The notes under the pieces were generated by a model that saw only the letters and a list, made by a program, of their open reading frames with translations, had not been told where the DNA came from and made no database searches. A stretch of 64,000 bases of DNA. It comes from Conchocele bisecta. Its lineage: Eukaryota > Mollusca > Bivalvia > Lucinida > Thyasiridae. The position numbers were made by a program, and so were the translations under genes. The stretch is taken from positions 39,921,840 to 39,985,839 of the forward strand of contig CM055265.1 in NCBI GenBank assembly GCA_029237695.1, given 5' to 3'. This document shows, in pieces, positions 43,408-54,219 of this stretch. Within the stretch, counting starts at the first letter, position 1. Every line of letters begins with the position of its first letter.

Positions 43408-44967
43408 ATGGCAACAGGCACAGGAATGCCGAGACGAATGAGCTACGCCTCGGCCACATCAATTCAGGCTCCACGACCGAAAACAAACAAGGAGCAGTCC
43501 ACCCCTCACAAAGTCCGCAGAGTTCCAAACGAAATATTTCCTGTGTCTATGGGCCAGGAAATTCGTAACACGCCGGTAAAGGCCCAAGCCGCCACGCCCA
43601 AAAGGGCAAGGTCAGAATCGCCGACGGCAAACAACGAAGTCGGCTCCAATACACGGAAGCGGCTACATATGAGCCAGTCTCCGCAGTTTCAGAAACAGAA
43701 AGCGGAAACTATATTACAGAACGACGGGCATGATCAAAGCCCAATTGTTCGCGACGGCACTAATCGTGCACCTAGGCAATGTACTCAAACTAGGCCAGTT
43801 GAGCTTTGGAAGCGCCGGGAAGAAATTAATCAAAATAAAACTCCCGGTCGCCCATGTCAACAAGGCAAAAGGATTTACGTCACCGTCCAGCAACATAGAT
43901 TGCACATATCTACCGGGGTATACCGAAGCACAAAACACAACACAGATAAAGCACTCACAACAAAAACAAACGTCAAACGGACTCTATGCGCACTACGGGA
44001 TTGTATTTCACCACGACATTCCATTTAACCTTAACGAACGTGAACTCATGCCCGCTCTCAACGCTAAAGAAAATAATATTGCTTCAGCTCAATACGCGGG
44101 TGATAAAACTAAAACTCACAAAATTCTGGTAAAATTTGAAACGCAATGTGACTACCTACCCTACACTATAACACCGGCCCGCTACGTCAATGCCGGAGAA
44201 CAGTTAACAGTGGGCATCTCACCGCGACGTCCGATAAGATGCAACAACTGCCAACGCCACGGCCATAAAACTACGGCATGCAGAGAAACAACACCCGTAT
44301 GTGCATACTGTTGCAGAACTGGGCATAAATTCCTCCAATGTAAGGACCGAAAAAATAAAATTTCACCATTTTGTGGTAATTGCTATGAAACACAAAACAC
44401 AAACTACAGAACTCACGCAGTCTATGACCGCAATTGCCCAATCTACAGCGCGAAGCCAATGCAGCAAAACACACGGTGACGTCAACAACGTCGAACAACC
44501 ATAACACCACTACTGTAACTGTTGTACGTAGACAGACGAAGGCACAACAACATCAGGATAATGACACAAATATTACCATACCCAAACACGAACTAGATCA
44601 CATCATGTCACGAAATAAAAATCTAGAAAACTTCATAATTTCCAAATATGGAGATGAAGCGAAGGGTCTGTTGACACACGGCACCACCCTTGGCCGGTCA
44701 TCGACCGAAACAATACCGGACACGGATATGGAAGTAATAAACGACCAATCCGAAGACAATAGCGACGTCGACGTCATCGCCGACGTCATCGCCGACGTCA
44801 TCACCGACGTCATCACCGACGTCAATCGAAACAATGACGTCAGTATTGCCATTGATGTCTCCACCGACGTCGCATGCGCAAACGACGTTAACAACAAAAA
44901 CACCGTGGAACAGCACGTCAACGACGTACATAGTGAAACGGAATCCATTTACATAAGTACGTACTAA
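43408..44967 (+). pseudogene. LINE ORF1 (Gag-like, CCHC zinc knuckles)
   Basis: Starts at the ATG at 43408 (MATGTGMPRRMSYASATS). The first third is basic and Ser/Pro-rich. The frame slips near 43730 into a stretch with the nucleic-acid-binding part and knuckles: CNNCQRHGHKTTAC, CAYCCRTGHKFLQC and a longer CGNC...C finger (44238-44440). A second slip near 44440-44478 leads to an acidic tail ending ESIYISTY at 44967. The tail contains a run of Asp-Val-Ile-Ala/Thr repeats encoded by a 12-bp-type microsatellite (GACGTCATCGCC, 44764-44822). The protein would package LINE RNA. Confidence 0.75.
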
Positions 44968-45178
44968 GACGTTGCCTCACCACGCCCCCCTCATCATTGC
45001 GGAGTCACCGGAAAAAATACCGGAAAATAGTCCTAAAATATCCCCCATAGTGAGACCACTGTCATCCATCACTAACCCAAATATGAAACTCAAAAATGAG
45101 AGAACAGATCGCTATGCAATGGAGGAAAAAGCCCGCCGAGGTAAAGTAACAAACAAACAATAAATCCAAAACTTAACA

Positions 45179-48100
45179 ATGGGTAGAAACAAAACGAACA
45201 AACCTGAAACCCTGACTGTCCTACAATGGAACTGTCAGGGATTCACAACCAGTACTAAGGCAGAGTTATTTCAATACATAGAGGAATGGGTCCATGTACC
45301 GGACGTCATATGCCTGCAAGAAATATATAAACTTATAGAAATAAAGGGGTACACGCTAATAACACATACATCACATAGTACTATAAGAAGCGGGATAGGA
45401 ATTTTTGTTGAAAATAGGCATCTCGTGTACCGATATTAAAATTAAAAACGAAGAAGAAGAGGACAATAACACAATCTTAATAAATGGAGTAAAAATATAT
45501 AGTAAAACGGGAAATATTGACATATTAAACGGCTACATATCGCCACAGGAAATTACAAATTTTTAAAACATGTATAATATACTCCCACAACTGAGCCGCA
45601 AAACGCTCATACTGGGTGATGTCAACGCCCACAATAATCTATGGGACCCTGGCTGGGTACGTAACTGCACACGGGGAAACAAACTAGTAAAACTTTTAGA
45701 CCAAACCAACAACACAATGCTTAATGACGGACGATACACGTACGACTGTTCCTCTAAAAGAAACTCAACTAAAATAGGCACCACGCCTGATATATCAATG
45801 GGAAGCCCAAGCGTAGCCCCGCAAACTACATGGGACCCACTGGAAACCACATTAGGCAGTGACCACTACCCAATAAACATTGTTATTTCTACCCAGTACC
45901 ACAAAGCTGATGCTGAAACTATGCCCAAATGGAAATTTGATAAAGCCAATTGGGAACTCTTTACTAATATGGCCGATAAAACTTAACAAAACCCCAATAA
46001 CCCATTGATGTTTCACTCCCGAATGACTTAAATTCCATAAATGAACAAATAACGACCACGCTACAGGAAATCAGCTCAGAATGCATACCCCGCACAAGTG
46101 GCAAAATGCACAATTGGAATGCATAGAGGCAATAAAACATAGAGCCATCTGCCTACGCCGCTGGCGCCAGGTCAGCGACGAGTACCCCCAAATAAAAGAC
46201 AAACGCAAAGAAGAATATGCAAATGCCAAAATAAATACAAGACAAACACTAGAAAATGCTAGACAAGAAGGTTGGAAAACGTTTATCTCACAAATAACAC
46301 ATAACACCAGCAGCAAGGAAGTCTGGGACAAATTCAACAGGTTCAGAGGAAAAAAATCAAATCCATCACCTCCAATCAAAAACGGTGATGAGCCCATACA
46401 CGACAATGAACAAAAAGCAGCGATACTGACCAACCACTACAGACACGTATCTAGTGATAGCAACCTCGACCCGGAATTTAAGAACCACAAAATAAATATG
46501 GAACGTGAGATATCGTCCGTCATCGATAATAATATAGACCTAGAAGAACATGCCAACAGTCAGAGTGAAATGAACAGACCATTCATCTTGTCCGAGTTCG
46601 GAGCAGCGTTATCTAAAAATAAAAGCATTGCACCGGGGGCGGATCAGTTAAACTATAATATAATTAAGAAACTCCCGCAAAGTTCAAAAATAAAAATACT
46701 AGAATTATATAACAAATCATGGGCTGAGGGCACCCTCCCTGACACCTGGAAGGAAGCAACAATAATACCTATACTAAAACCAAACAAAGACGCCACAAGC
46801 GCGGCGGCATACCGGCCTATATCTCTCTAACTTCAGCGCTGTGCAAAATAATGGAAACCATGGTCGCAAACAGACTAAGGCACCATATTGAATCTAACAA
46901 TGCAATCAGTAACACACAATCGGGCTTCCGAAATAACAGATCCACAATGGACCAACTGGCCCGTCTAGAAACAACTATAAAAACAGCATTCATGTCAAAA
47001 CAATCGGTAGTTGTCGTATTTTTAGATCTGGAGAAAGCCTTCGACCTAATGTGGACTAAAGGTGTAATATCACAACTACAGACAAATGGAATAACTAATA
47101 GAATGTTTAAATGGATAGACAACTTTCTAACCGATAGAAAAATCAGAGTCCGACTATGCCAATCACATTCTGCATACCAAACAGTAGAAAATGGAAGTCC
47201 GCAAGGGAGCGTCCTCAGACCTATCCTATTCAATATAATAATAGATACATTATATGACGAACTCACATCCAATAACCCCGCCCTACTACTATCCCAATTC
47301 GCAGACGATGGCGCAATCTGGCATACATAGACATATTAGTAACTCAATAGAACACCTACAAGAAGGACTAAATACCATAACGGCCTGGCAAAAGAAATGG
47401 GGTTTTATAATATCACCGCTGAAAACCGAGGCAGTCATTTTCAGCAACTCGCAAGCTACATATCATAAAGATACAAACACATATAAATATCAGCGGGAAA
47501 ACAGAATAATACCACAATTAACTGTTAACAACACCCCCTCCCCCATACCATATACACAAGCAGCTACATTTCTTGGAATGACACTCGACTACAGACTGAC
47601 ATGGGTACCCCATATAACAAATCTGCTCAACAGATGCAGGAAAGACATAAACCTACAAAAACTAGTGTCCGGCACATCATATGGAACAGACAAAAAAGCA
47701 CTACTGCTACTATACAACGCCCTCATACTGTCAAAACTTGACAATGGTTCACTCCTATACCAAAGCTGCAACCCTATACAGCTAGAAAAACTAGAAACTA
47801 TACAAAACCAAGCCCTGCGCATAGCCACAGGAGCATATAGAATTACCAGAATAGCGGCACTGTAGAAACCGTAGTACCCTCACTAGCACTCAGAAGAGAA
47901 AGTAATACCCTAAAATACTGGGCTCGCTCCAAACCTCATGGAGATAAATTACCCGTAAACAAACTACTAAAACCAGGTTTATACCATAAAAGACAGATAT
48001 CACGAAATAGTAAGAAACAAGCCAAGGCAAAGGAAAGAAGAACAAACGTTCAAGCCCCATACAAAGCCCCAGCCTATTTCCCAATAGGCCCTGGCACAAA

Positions 48101-48419
48101 CACTTGCTATGCAATGACATCAGGTACGCTATCCGAACAATATAATATATCCGATATTGAAATTCAACCATTCCTTTATCATATCCCATATTACCCACAT
48201 GAAATAGAATGCAAATCAACCCTTAAAGAAGTAATAGCAGATAAAACATTAAATCCGGCTGAAAATCTGGAAATAGCAACAAATCTTATCAACAGCAGAT
48301 ATATAACGACCACCTCACATATATACAGATGGCAGCAAAAGCCCAGAAGAAGGAAGAACATCCTGCGCATTTGTAGTACCAGCCGAAGAAAACAAAGAAA
48401 TGTACAAGCTTAACGACCG
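45179..48419 (+). pseudogene. LINE ORF2: APE endonuclease, RT and RNase H
   Basis: Begins MGRNKTNKPETLTVLQWNCQ at 45179; WNCQG and ICLQE are the first APE motifs. After a frameshift at about 45435, 45570-45986 carries LILGDVNAHNNLWD and GSDHYPI. The RT spans 46081-47865 in three frames: FLDLEKAFD (motif A, ~47022), SPQGSVLRPILFNI (motif B, ~47195) and FADDG (47298-47312, catalytic). 47890-48419 holds the connection and the beginning of RNase H (YTDGSK, near 48322). A stop and the loss of the downstream part follow. The catalytic residues of APE and RT are present, but at least four frame breaks exist. Confidence 0.8.
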
Positions 48420-48420
48420 A

Positions 48421-49230
48421 GAAGCTTAAGGTCTGTTATACGCCAAACACAATACGTGGCTTATAGGGCTTTTGTGACCAGTGTATATCCAGATCAGAAC
48501 CAGTGTAGATCCAGATCAGACCGCACAGTCTGATCAGAATCTGCCATTCCATCACTGAAACACACTAACAAACAGTCTATACCGTTTTCAGACTACAGGA
48601 GTGTGCATCATGTCCAATAAGTTCCTGTTTATTTGAACCAAGTAAGTAGATAAAAACAATGGATTCAACCAATCAGCATAGAATATGTGTGGCTTCGTTT
48701 ATTTTAGAGTACACCTGCCGCATTATTAATGACATCCGGCGGATCCGTTTGAGCGTAGCTACACACGCGTGTAAATGATTATGGCGGGTCAAACAAATAA
48801 TTCATCTCGAAATTGTCAACACGCGTATGTTTAACACATATCTGCAAAGCATTGCATAATCAATGTACGAAAAGTAAAAGATATTATGTCGGTATTTTGT
48901 AAAAAAAATTATACCAATTTAACACTTAATTCCTCATTTTCCTGATTCTGTCAAAGGTTTTCTTGATTGAGGCACCGGACAAAATGAGTCGTGTGTTTTT
49001 ATCGACCGGCAATTATCTCCCGCTTACCGGCGGCGGCCATTATTACTATCGAAAATTAACTTATATTTCTATTGTGTTAATTCTTAATCACTGGAGTGTT
49101 ACTTTTGGATTTGCTGACAGGTAGGTCCGGGCTCGGGTGGACGTGTGCCGTTGTGGTGTGTGCATTTTTCGGTTGGAATTGAGTTAACATTAGACTAGTT
49201 GCTACGACATTTTTTTGTTATTATTTTTCA
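48421..49230. other. Repeat fragment and intergenic
   Basis: 48463-48560 is a GATCAGACTG MITE fragment with a doubled GTGTAGATCCAGATCAGA. The rest has no supported gene. GACAG then GTAGGT at 49116-49126 resembles a splice donor, without evidence for an exon. Confidence 0.4.
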
Positions 49231-50097
49231 TATGGACATAACGGACCCCGTGTGGACATAACGGACCCGTCCCGTAAAAAACCTAAAAATCAGAAATGCT
49301 ATTTTTTTTATTTTTTTACTTTTTTTTTTTTTTTGTAGTAAACTTTTAAGAAATTATTATTTTAATGTTATTTTATGTTTTAAAATTTTCTAAACTCTAA
49401 ATTTTACGGAAAAAAGTTGTTGTTGGCAAAATTTCCGCGGGGGGCAATTGTGGAATTCGCACATCGCAATGGCTTCCGGGCTAATTAATCCCCTCCGGAT
49501 ATGGCCGGATATTGCCAGTGGACTAAACTGTGTTTGACACGTTCCAATCTGCAATATTCGGTTTAATCACGTTACTTATAGAAGACAATTTAACTTTCAA
49601 AAAATGAATAACACATTTTAGAAGTATTTTAATAAATTTACTTTACTTCAATTTGTATAGAAACAGTAATAAAATACGTTTTATTTAAAGTTTAGTAAGA
49701 AAAATGCACAAACGCATAAAATGAAAAGTTTGTAGTGCATTAGAATTTACTCACAAAAGCCTAAAACCATAAAATCGCTAGTTGGGAGTGCTTTAGAACT
49801 AAATAATTTCCTTGAATGACAAGTTGGGAGTTCTTATATTATTATTATTAAATTATAAACATAATTTTTTCCCGATTTGTATTTTATTTCCCAATTAACA
49901 TTCCCAACTTTCATTTTCCATTAGACCAATCAATCAATATATAACAAAAATATATTAAAATAGTATTTCTGATAGGTTTTATCCGTTATGTCCACACGGG
50001 GTCCGTTATGTCCAGGAATCGGGTCCGTTATGTCCAGAAATCAGGTCCGTTTCGTCCGAAATCGGGTCCGTTATGTCCAGGGTCCGTTATGTCCATA
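49231..50097. mobile_element. TIR element with GGACATAACGGACCC subterminal repeats
   Basis: Starts TATGGACATAACGGACCCCG, with a second direct copy 20 bp in. The right end (49988-50097) has six inverted copies of GGGTCCGTTATGTCC, ending in CCATA. The interior is AT-rich and non-coding. No convincing target duplication. Confidence 0.65.
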
Positions 50098-50824
50098 ATT
50101 CCTCTGAACTGTGAGAAGCAGAGGTATCTTTTCTGCATGTTGTGGCTGTTGCAGTCTCAAACTACGCATGCTTCCGGCTTGATTTACGTGTTATTGTTTG
50201 AACCTGTTGTATCATGTTTGTGTATAACGCATTCGATTTAGTAGTATATATATAGGGAGTCAGTTCGTTACCGCGAAGTGTGGGGGAAGAATTGAAAGCA
50301 GTGGGTATCCCCATAGGTACCAAAAATAGGAAAATTTCCTGTTAATTTAAAGCGAAATAAATACAACCCACAGTAAAACAAAATGATACCACCAAAGTTT
50401 GTAAAATGTGTCCCCGATTTGCAGCGGTTTCGGCTACCCTATTTCAGCTACCCAACGAAATAGTAAGTCGATTTGCAAGGGTTTCGGGTACCTATTTCAG
50501 CTACCCAACGAAATAGTAATTCGATATACGCGGGAGGTTTCCCATATAGGAATGGCCGCTCTGTAGAATGTTTCTAGTCCATATCGAAAACGCAGCGAGA
50601 ATAGGGGGAGGGAGAGGGCTTTGGGTACTTTTGGAAATCGAGAAGTGGACAACATCGCGAGGCCACTGTGCGAACTACAGAATCCGCTTCGGTGTAGAAT
50701 GGGGGGAGCCTCGCACTACACCCAACAAGAAGAAATCCAGATGGTTTGTCCGGTGGCAGTTCTAGCTACCAATCGAAGTTCCCAATAGGGGATCGAGGGT
50801 TCGGATACTTTTTTTCCAAAATGG

Positions 50825-51063
50825 CTACTGCATGTAGAACGGGTCGCGACTACCAGAGTGCTGGTGTACGGAGTCGCTAGTTTCGTTTTTCCCATTTGGC
50901 GTACCGGGCTGTTTTGCGGAGTGCACGAACTGGGCGTCGGGATCTGGTTTGTTCTTCCGGAGTCTACAAGCCTCTAGAGCCACGAATGGAAACAGTGGTC
51001 TGCATACCGCGTACGCCGCCACAGAGAACCCCAGCCACCACTTCGCATTCTCTACGGTTCTCC
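50825..51063 (-). pseudogene. Truncated 3' copy of the HTH/TM gene (unit 1)
   Basis: Contains only the TM span and tail (AAYAVCRPLFPFVALEACRL ... DPFYMQ). The 5' side is cut at the unit border. Same piece in unit 2 at 51648-51883. Confidence 0.8.
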
Positions 51064-51647
51064 AGAAGTAGTATATAGGGAGTCAGTTCGTTACCGCGAA
51101 GTGTGGGGGGAAGAATTGAAAGCAGTGGGTATCCCCATAGGTACCAAAAATAGTAAAATGTCCTGTTAATTTAAAGCGAAATAAATACAACCCACAGTAA
51201 AACAAAATGATACCACCAAAGTTTGTAAAATGTGTCCCCGATTTGCAGCGGTTTCGGCTACCCTATTTCAGCTACCCAACGAAATAGTAAGTCGATTTGC
51301 AAGGGTTTCGGGTACCTATTTCAGCTACCCAACGAAATAGTAAGTCGATATACGCGGGAGGTCTCCCATATAGGAATGGCCGCTCTGTATAATTTTTCTA
51401 GTCCATATCGAAAACGGAGCGAGAATAGGGGGAGGGAGAGGGCTTTGGGTACTTTTGGAAATCGAGAAGTGGACAACATCGGGAGGCCACTGTGCGAACT
51501 ACAGAATCCGCTTCGGTGTATAATGGGGGGAGCCTCGCACTACACCCAACAAGAAGAAATCCAGATGGTTTGTCCGGTGGCAGTTCTAGCTACCAATCGA
51601 AGTTCCCAATAGGGGAGGGTTCGGATACTTTTTTTCCAAAATGGCTA

Positions 51648-51883
51648 CTACATGTAGAACGGGTCGCGACTACCAGAGTGCTGGTGTACGGAGTCGCTAG
51701 TTTCGTTTTTCCCATTTGGCGTACCGGGCTGTTTTGCGGAGTGCACGAACTGGGCGTCGGGATCTGGTTTGTTCTTCCGGAGTCTACAAGCCTCTAGAGC
51801 CACGAATGGAAACAGTGGTCTGCATACCGCGTACGCCGCCACAGAGAACCCCAGCCACCACTTCGCATTCTCTACGGTTCTCC
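51648..51883 (-). pseudogene. Truncated 3' copy of the HTH/TM gene (unit 2)
   Basis: Nearly identical to the unit 1 piece; it ends in DPFYM, with TACATG in place of TGCATG giving a Met/stop difference at the last codon. Confidence 0.8.
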
Positions 51884-52463
51884 AGAAGTAGTATATAGGG
51901 AGTCAGTTCGTTACCGCGAAGTGTGGGGGAAGAATTGAAAGCAGTGGGTATCCCCATAGGTACCAAAAATAGTAAAATTTCCTGTTAATTTAAAGCGAAA
52001 TAAATACAACCCACAGTAAAACAAAATGATACCACCAAAGTTTGTAAAATGTGTCCCCGATTTGCAGCGGTTTCGGCTACCCTATTTCAGCTACCCAACG
52101 AAATAGTAAGTCGATTTGCAAGGGTTTCGGGTACCTATTTCAGCTACCCAACGAAATAGTAAGTCGATATACGCGGGAGGTCTCCCATATAGGAATGGCC
52201 GCTCTGTAGAATTTTTCTAGTCCATATCGAAAACGGAGCGAGAATAGGGGAAGGGAGAGGGCTTTGGGTACTTTTGGAAATCGAGAAGTGGACAACATCG
52301 GGAGGCCCCTGTGCGAACTACAGAATCCGCTTCGGTGTATAATGGGGGGAGCCTCGCACTACACCCAACAAGAAGAAATCCAGATGGTTTGTCCGGTGGC
52401 AGTTCTAGCTACCAATCGAAGTTCCCAATAGGGGAGGGTTCGGATACTTTTTTTCCAAAATGG

Positions 52464-53141
52464 CTACTGCATGTAGAACGGGTCGCGACTACCAGAGTGC
52501 TGGTGTACGGAGTCGCTAGTTTCGTTTTTCCCATTTGGCGTACCGGGCTGTTTTGCGGAGTGCACGAACTGGGCGTCGGGATCTGGTTTGTTCTTCCGGA
52601 GTCTACAAGCCTCTAGAGCCACGAATGGAAACAGTGGTCTGCATACCGCGTACGCCGCCACAGAGAACCCCACCAGCCACCACTTCGCATTCTCTACGGT
52701 TCTCCAGATGTCGTGTACCTCCCGCTCGTCTTTCTTCGGACACTCGGAATCGGCATCGACGGAAATTGCGTCCAACAGTCTGCGTTCAAGCGCGTCCAAC
52801 CGGTTCTCCAAGCGTCTCTCCATGTCGAACAGGCGCGTCGATTCTTCGAACGAGCTGGTGTTTCGCGCATCTTCTAGTAGAGCCGTGGGGAACTCGGTAG
52901 GGCGACCAGGTGTGGTCACCCTGTGTACTACGGGGGTGGGGGTTTCTTGTTCTTCTAAATTTGTTCCAAATTTGGTTTCTTCGGGTTTTGTACTACGTTC
53001 CGCATCGACGGCGTCACATATTCTTCGAAGGCGAGTGGTACCGATTCCAAATTTCTTCTTCGTATTGTCTGCAGACTCTATACCCCGAAGATTACGGATA
53101 TCTTCTATATCTTGTTCGGACAAATTTTGCTTTGGTGGCAT
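52464..53141 (-). CDS. HTH, coiled-coil and single-pass membrane protein
   Basis: 225 residues from the ATG at 53141; the longer reading to 53255 only translates the tandem repeat upstream. Residues 6-45 form an HTH-like segment with KKKFGIGTTRLRRI (28-41). Residues 46-100 are a Pro/Thr/Glu linker; 107-127 a coiled coil (MERRLENRLDALERRLLDAI); 153-177 a hydrophobic span starting KWWLVGFSVAAYAV; then a charged Gly/Pro tail to DPFYMQ. The family is unknown to me. A DNA-binding end joined to a membrane anchor could tether the genome to a membrane or serve in a virion; this is inference. It is the only unbroken copy in the window; element 2 carries two broken ones. Confidence 0.75.
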   Translation of the reverse strand: MPPKQNLSEQDIEDIRNLRGIESADNTKKKFGIGTTRLRRICDAVDAERSTKPEETKFGTNLEEQETPTPVVHRVTTPGRPTEFPTALLEDARNTSSFEESTRLFDMERRLENRLDALERRLLDAISVDADSECPKKDEREVHDIWRTVENAKWWLVGFSVAAYAVCRPLFPFVALEACRLRKNKPDPDAQFVHSAKQPGTPNGKNETSDSVHQHSGSRDPFYMQ

Positions 53142-53204
53142 ATTGTAGGCACAAAATATGCAAGTACATACAAATATAGTTTGCCCAATGTTCAACATGA
53201 TTTG

Positions 53205-53425
53205 CCCAGGTAAAACCAGGCATACTAGCACCACAACTAGGCATACTAGTACCACAACTAGGCTTACTCGTTACCAGGCCTAGGCTTACTCGTACCATGC
53301 CTAGGCTTACTCGTACCACGACTAGGTATACTAGTCCACTAGGCATACTAGGATAGTACCACATCTAGGCATACTAGTACCACAACTAGGCATACTAGTA
53401 ACACAACTAGGCATACTAGGTTAGC
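53205..53425. repeat. CTAGGCATACTAGTACCACAA tandem array
   Basis: About nine degenerate units around CTAGGCATACTAGTACCACA. Same place relative to the HTH/TM gene as the 24799-24882 array of element 2, with a shared ACTAGT core. Could bind a factor or act as a replication or promoter element. Confidence 0.75.
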
Positions 53426-53652
53426 CCTGAGTTAGATTTGAGTTACATTCAAAATTTATAACTGGATTATCTAGAGAAAATTGACCAAAAACTATAGAAA
53501 GCGCTACCAAGGTTTCAGCTACCTTTTTTTTTTAATCTGTAGCTGCACCACCGGTTTCTACATTGTATATAGGTGTGGTAGTTGAAAACAAAATATGTAT
53601 TGGATTTATTCGACTGTGGCTCTAGCAGGTTTGCTTGTTGCTGTGTTCAAAT

Positions 53653-53952
53653 TCAACCAGATATAATTAACCCCTCGTACTGCCGGAGATATGGATTAAT
53701 TCGCCATCTTTTCCATATAGGTTTTTTTCGAACTGTTTTATTAATGCTTTCAACAAGTGGGCTCATCATTGAATCTTTACAGGTTTTCGTTTTGTAGTGG
53801 CTTCTAGCTTCCTCGTGCAACTTTTTTAGACGTTCTATAATTCTGTCTTGGAGACCTAAAATATCCTCATAGCAAGCCTCATCAAATTTTGTTTTTACGT
53901 CTTCTTCTTTTGTAAACATATGTATTTCCAATTGTGAATTAATGTTAGACAT
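53653..53952 (-). CDS. Unidentified 99-residue element protein
   Basis: Starts at the ATG at 53952 (MSNINSQLEIHMFTKEEDVK). An acidic N-terminal third is followed by a helical segment (LQDRIIERLKKLHEEARSHY) and a basic C-terminus (VRKKPIWKRWRINPYLRQYE). No family recognised; the basic Trp-rich tail suggests nucleic acid binding. It is divergent from the 77-residue gene, the two starts being 22 bp apart. Confidence 0.5.
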   Translation of the reverse strand: MSNINSQLEIHMFTKEEDVKTKFDEACYEDILGLQDRIIERLKKLHEEARSHYKTKTCKDSMMSPLVESINKTVRKKPIWKRWRINPYLRQYEGLIISG

Positions 53953-53974
53953 TTATATATATATATATAAAACC
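53953..53974. promoter_or_regulatory. Shared divergent start region with TATATA run
   Basis: Only a TATATATATATATAAAA-type run separates the two ATGs. It is so close to both starts that transcripts would have very short leaders, or the promoters lie inside the neighbouring coding sequence. Confidence 0.4.
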
Positions 53975-54208
53975 ATGCCTAAATCGGTTATTACGCAGGA
54001 AGCGCTGATAGATATTTTACAATCACGTGGAATTGCTCCTGCCTATGAAGTTAGAAAGAAACACCATATTGGACCTAAACGGCTTACAGATCTGTGGGAA
54101 TATGATAAATTTATAATGGGATTATCTAGAGATAATTGGCCAAAACCCCGTGATAAGCCCCCCGTTGGAAAACCTAAGATACCTTCAAAAATTGAACAGG
54201 CTGCATAA
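53975..54208 (+). CDS. Small HTH-like protein (77 residues)
   Basis: I start at MPKSVITQEALIDILQSRGI (53975); the reading from 53942 only translates the TATATA run. Residues 7-42 form an HTH-like unit ending KKHHIGPKRLTDLW (28-41). It matches the KKKFGIGTTRLRRI segment of the HTH/TM protein in spacing and key residues (KK, IG, RL). The rest is a basic Pro-rich tail (WPKPRDKPPVGKPKIP). Probably a DNA-binding regulator. The gene converges on the polymerase with an 11-bp gap. Confidence 0.6.
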   Translation: MPKSVITQEALIDILQSRGIAPAYEVRKKHHIGPKRLTDLWEYDKFIMGLSRDNWPKPRDKPPVGKPKIPSKIEQAA

Positions 54209-54219
54209 TGTTATTTCTG

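Larger units (their letters stand above)
43330..48420 (+). mobile_element. LINE (I-group-like non-LTR retrotransposon), defective
   Basis: ORF1 has three zinc-knuckle-like motifs. ORF2 has an APE endonuclease, reverse transcriptase and the start of an RNase H, an order known for I/Nimb/R1-like LINEs. The RNase H is cut off near 48420, where another repeat follows, so the 3' end is missing. Multiple frameshifts make it inactive. I saw no poly-A tail. Confidence 0.8.
50240..52708. repeat. Left end of element 3, three tandem copies of ~822 bp
   Basis: Units begin with the terminus at 50240, 51067 and 51887 and each ends in GGTTCTCCAGA (51066, 51886, 52708). Units 1 and 2 are followed directly by the next terminus; unit 3 continues into the intact gene. 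Thus each unit holds the 388-bp TIR, a ~200-bp spacer and the last third of the HTH/TM gene. The copies differ by scattered substitutions only. Confidence 0.9.

Noticed and set aside
44598..44948. Minus-strand Thr/Ser/Met repeat ORF
   Set aside because: Antisense reading of the Asp-Val-Ile microsatellite in LINE ORF1.
53142..53255. N-terminal hydrophobic extension of the HTH/TM protein
   Set aside because: This part translates the CTAGG tandem array and is absent from the element 2 copies; the ATG at 53141 gives the conserved start.
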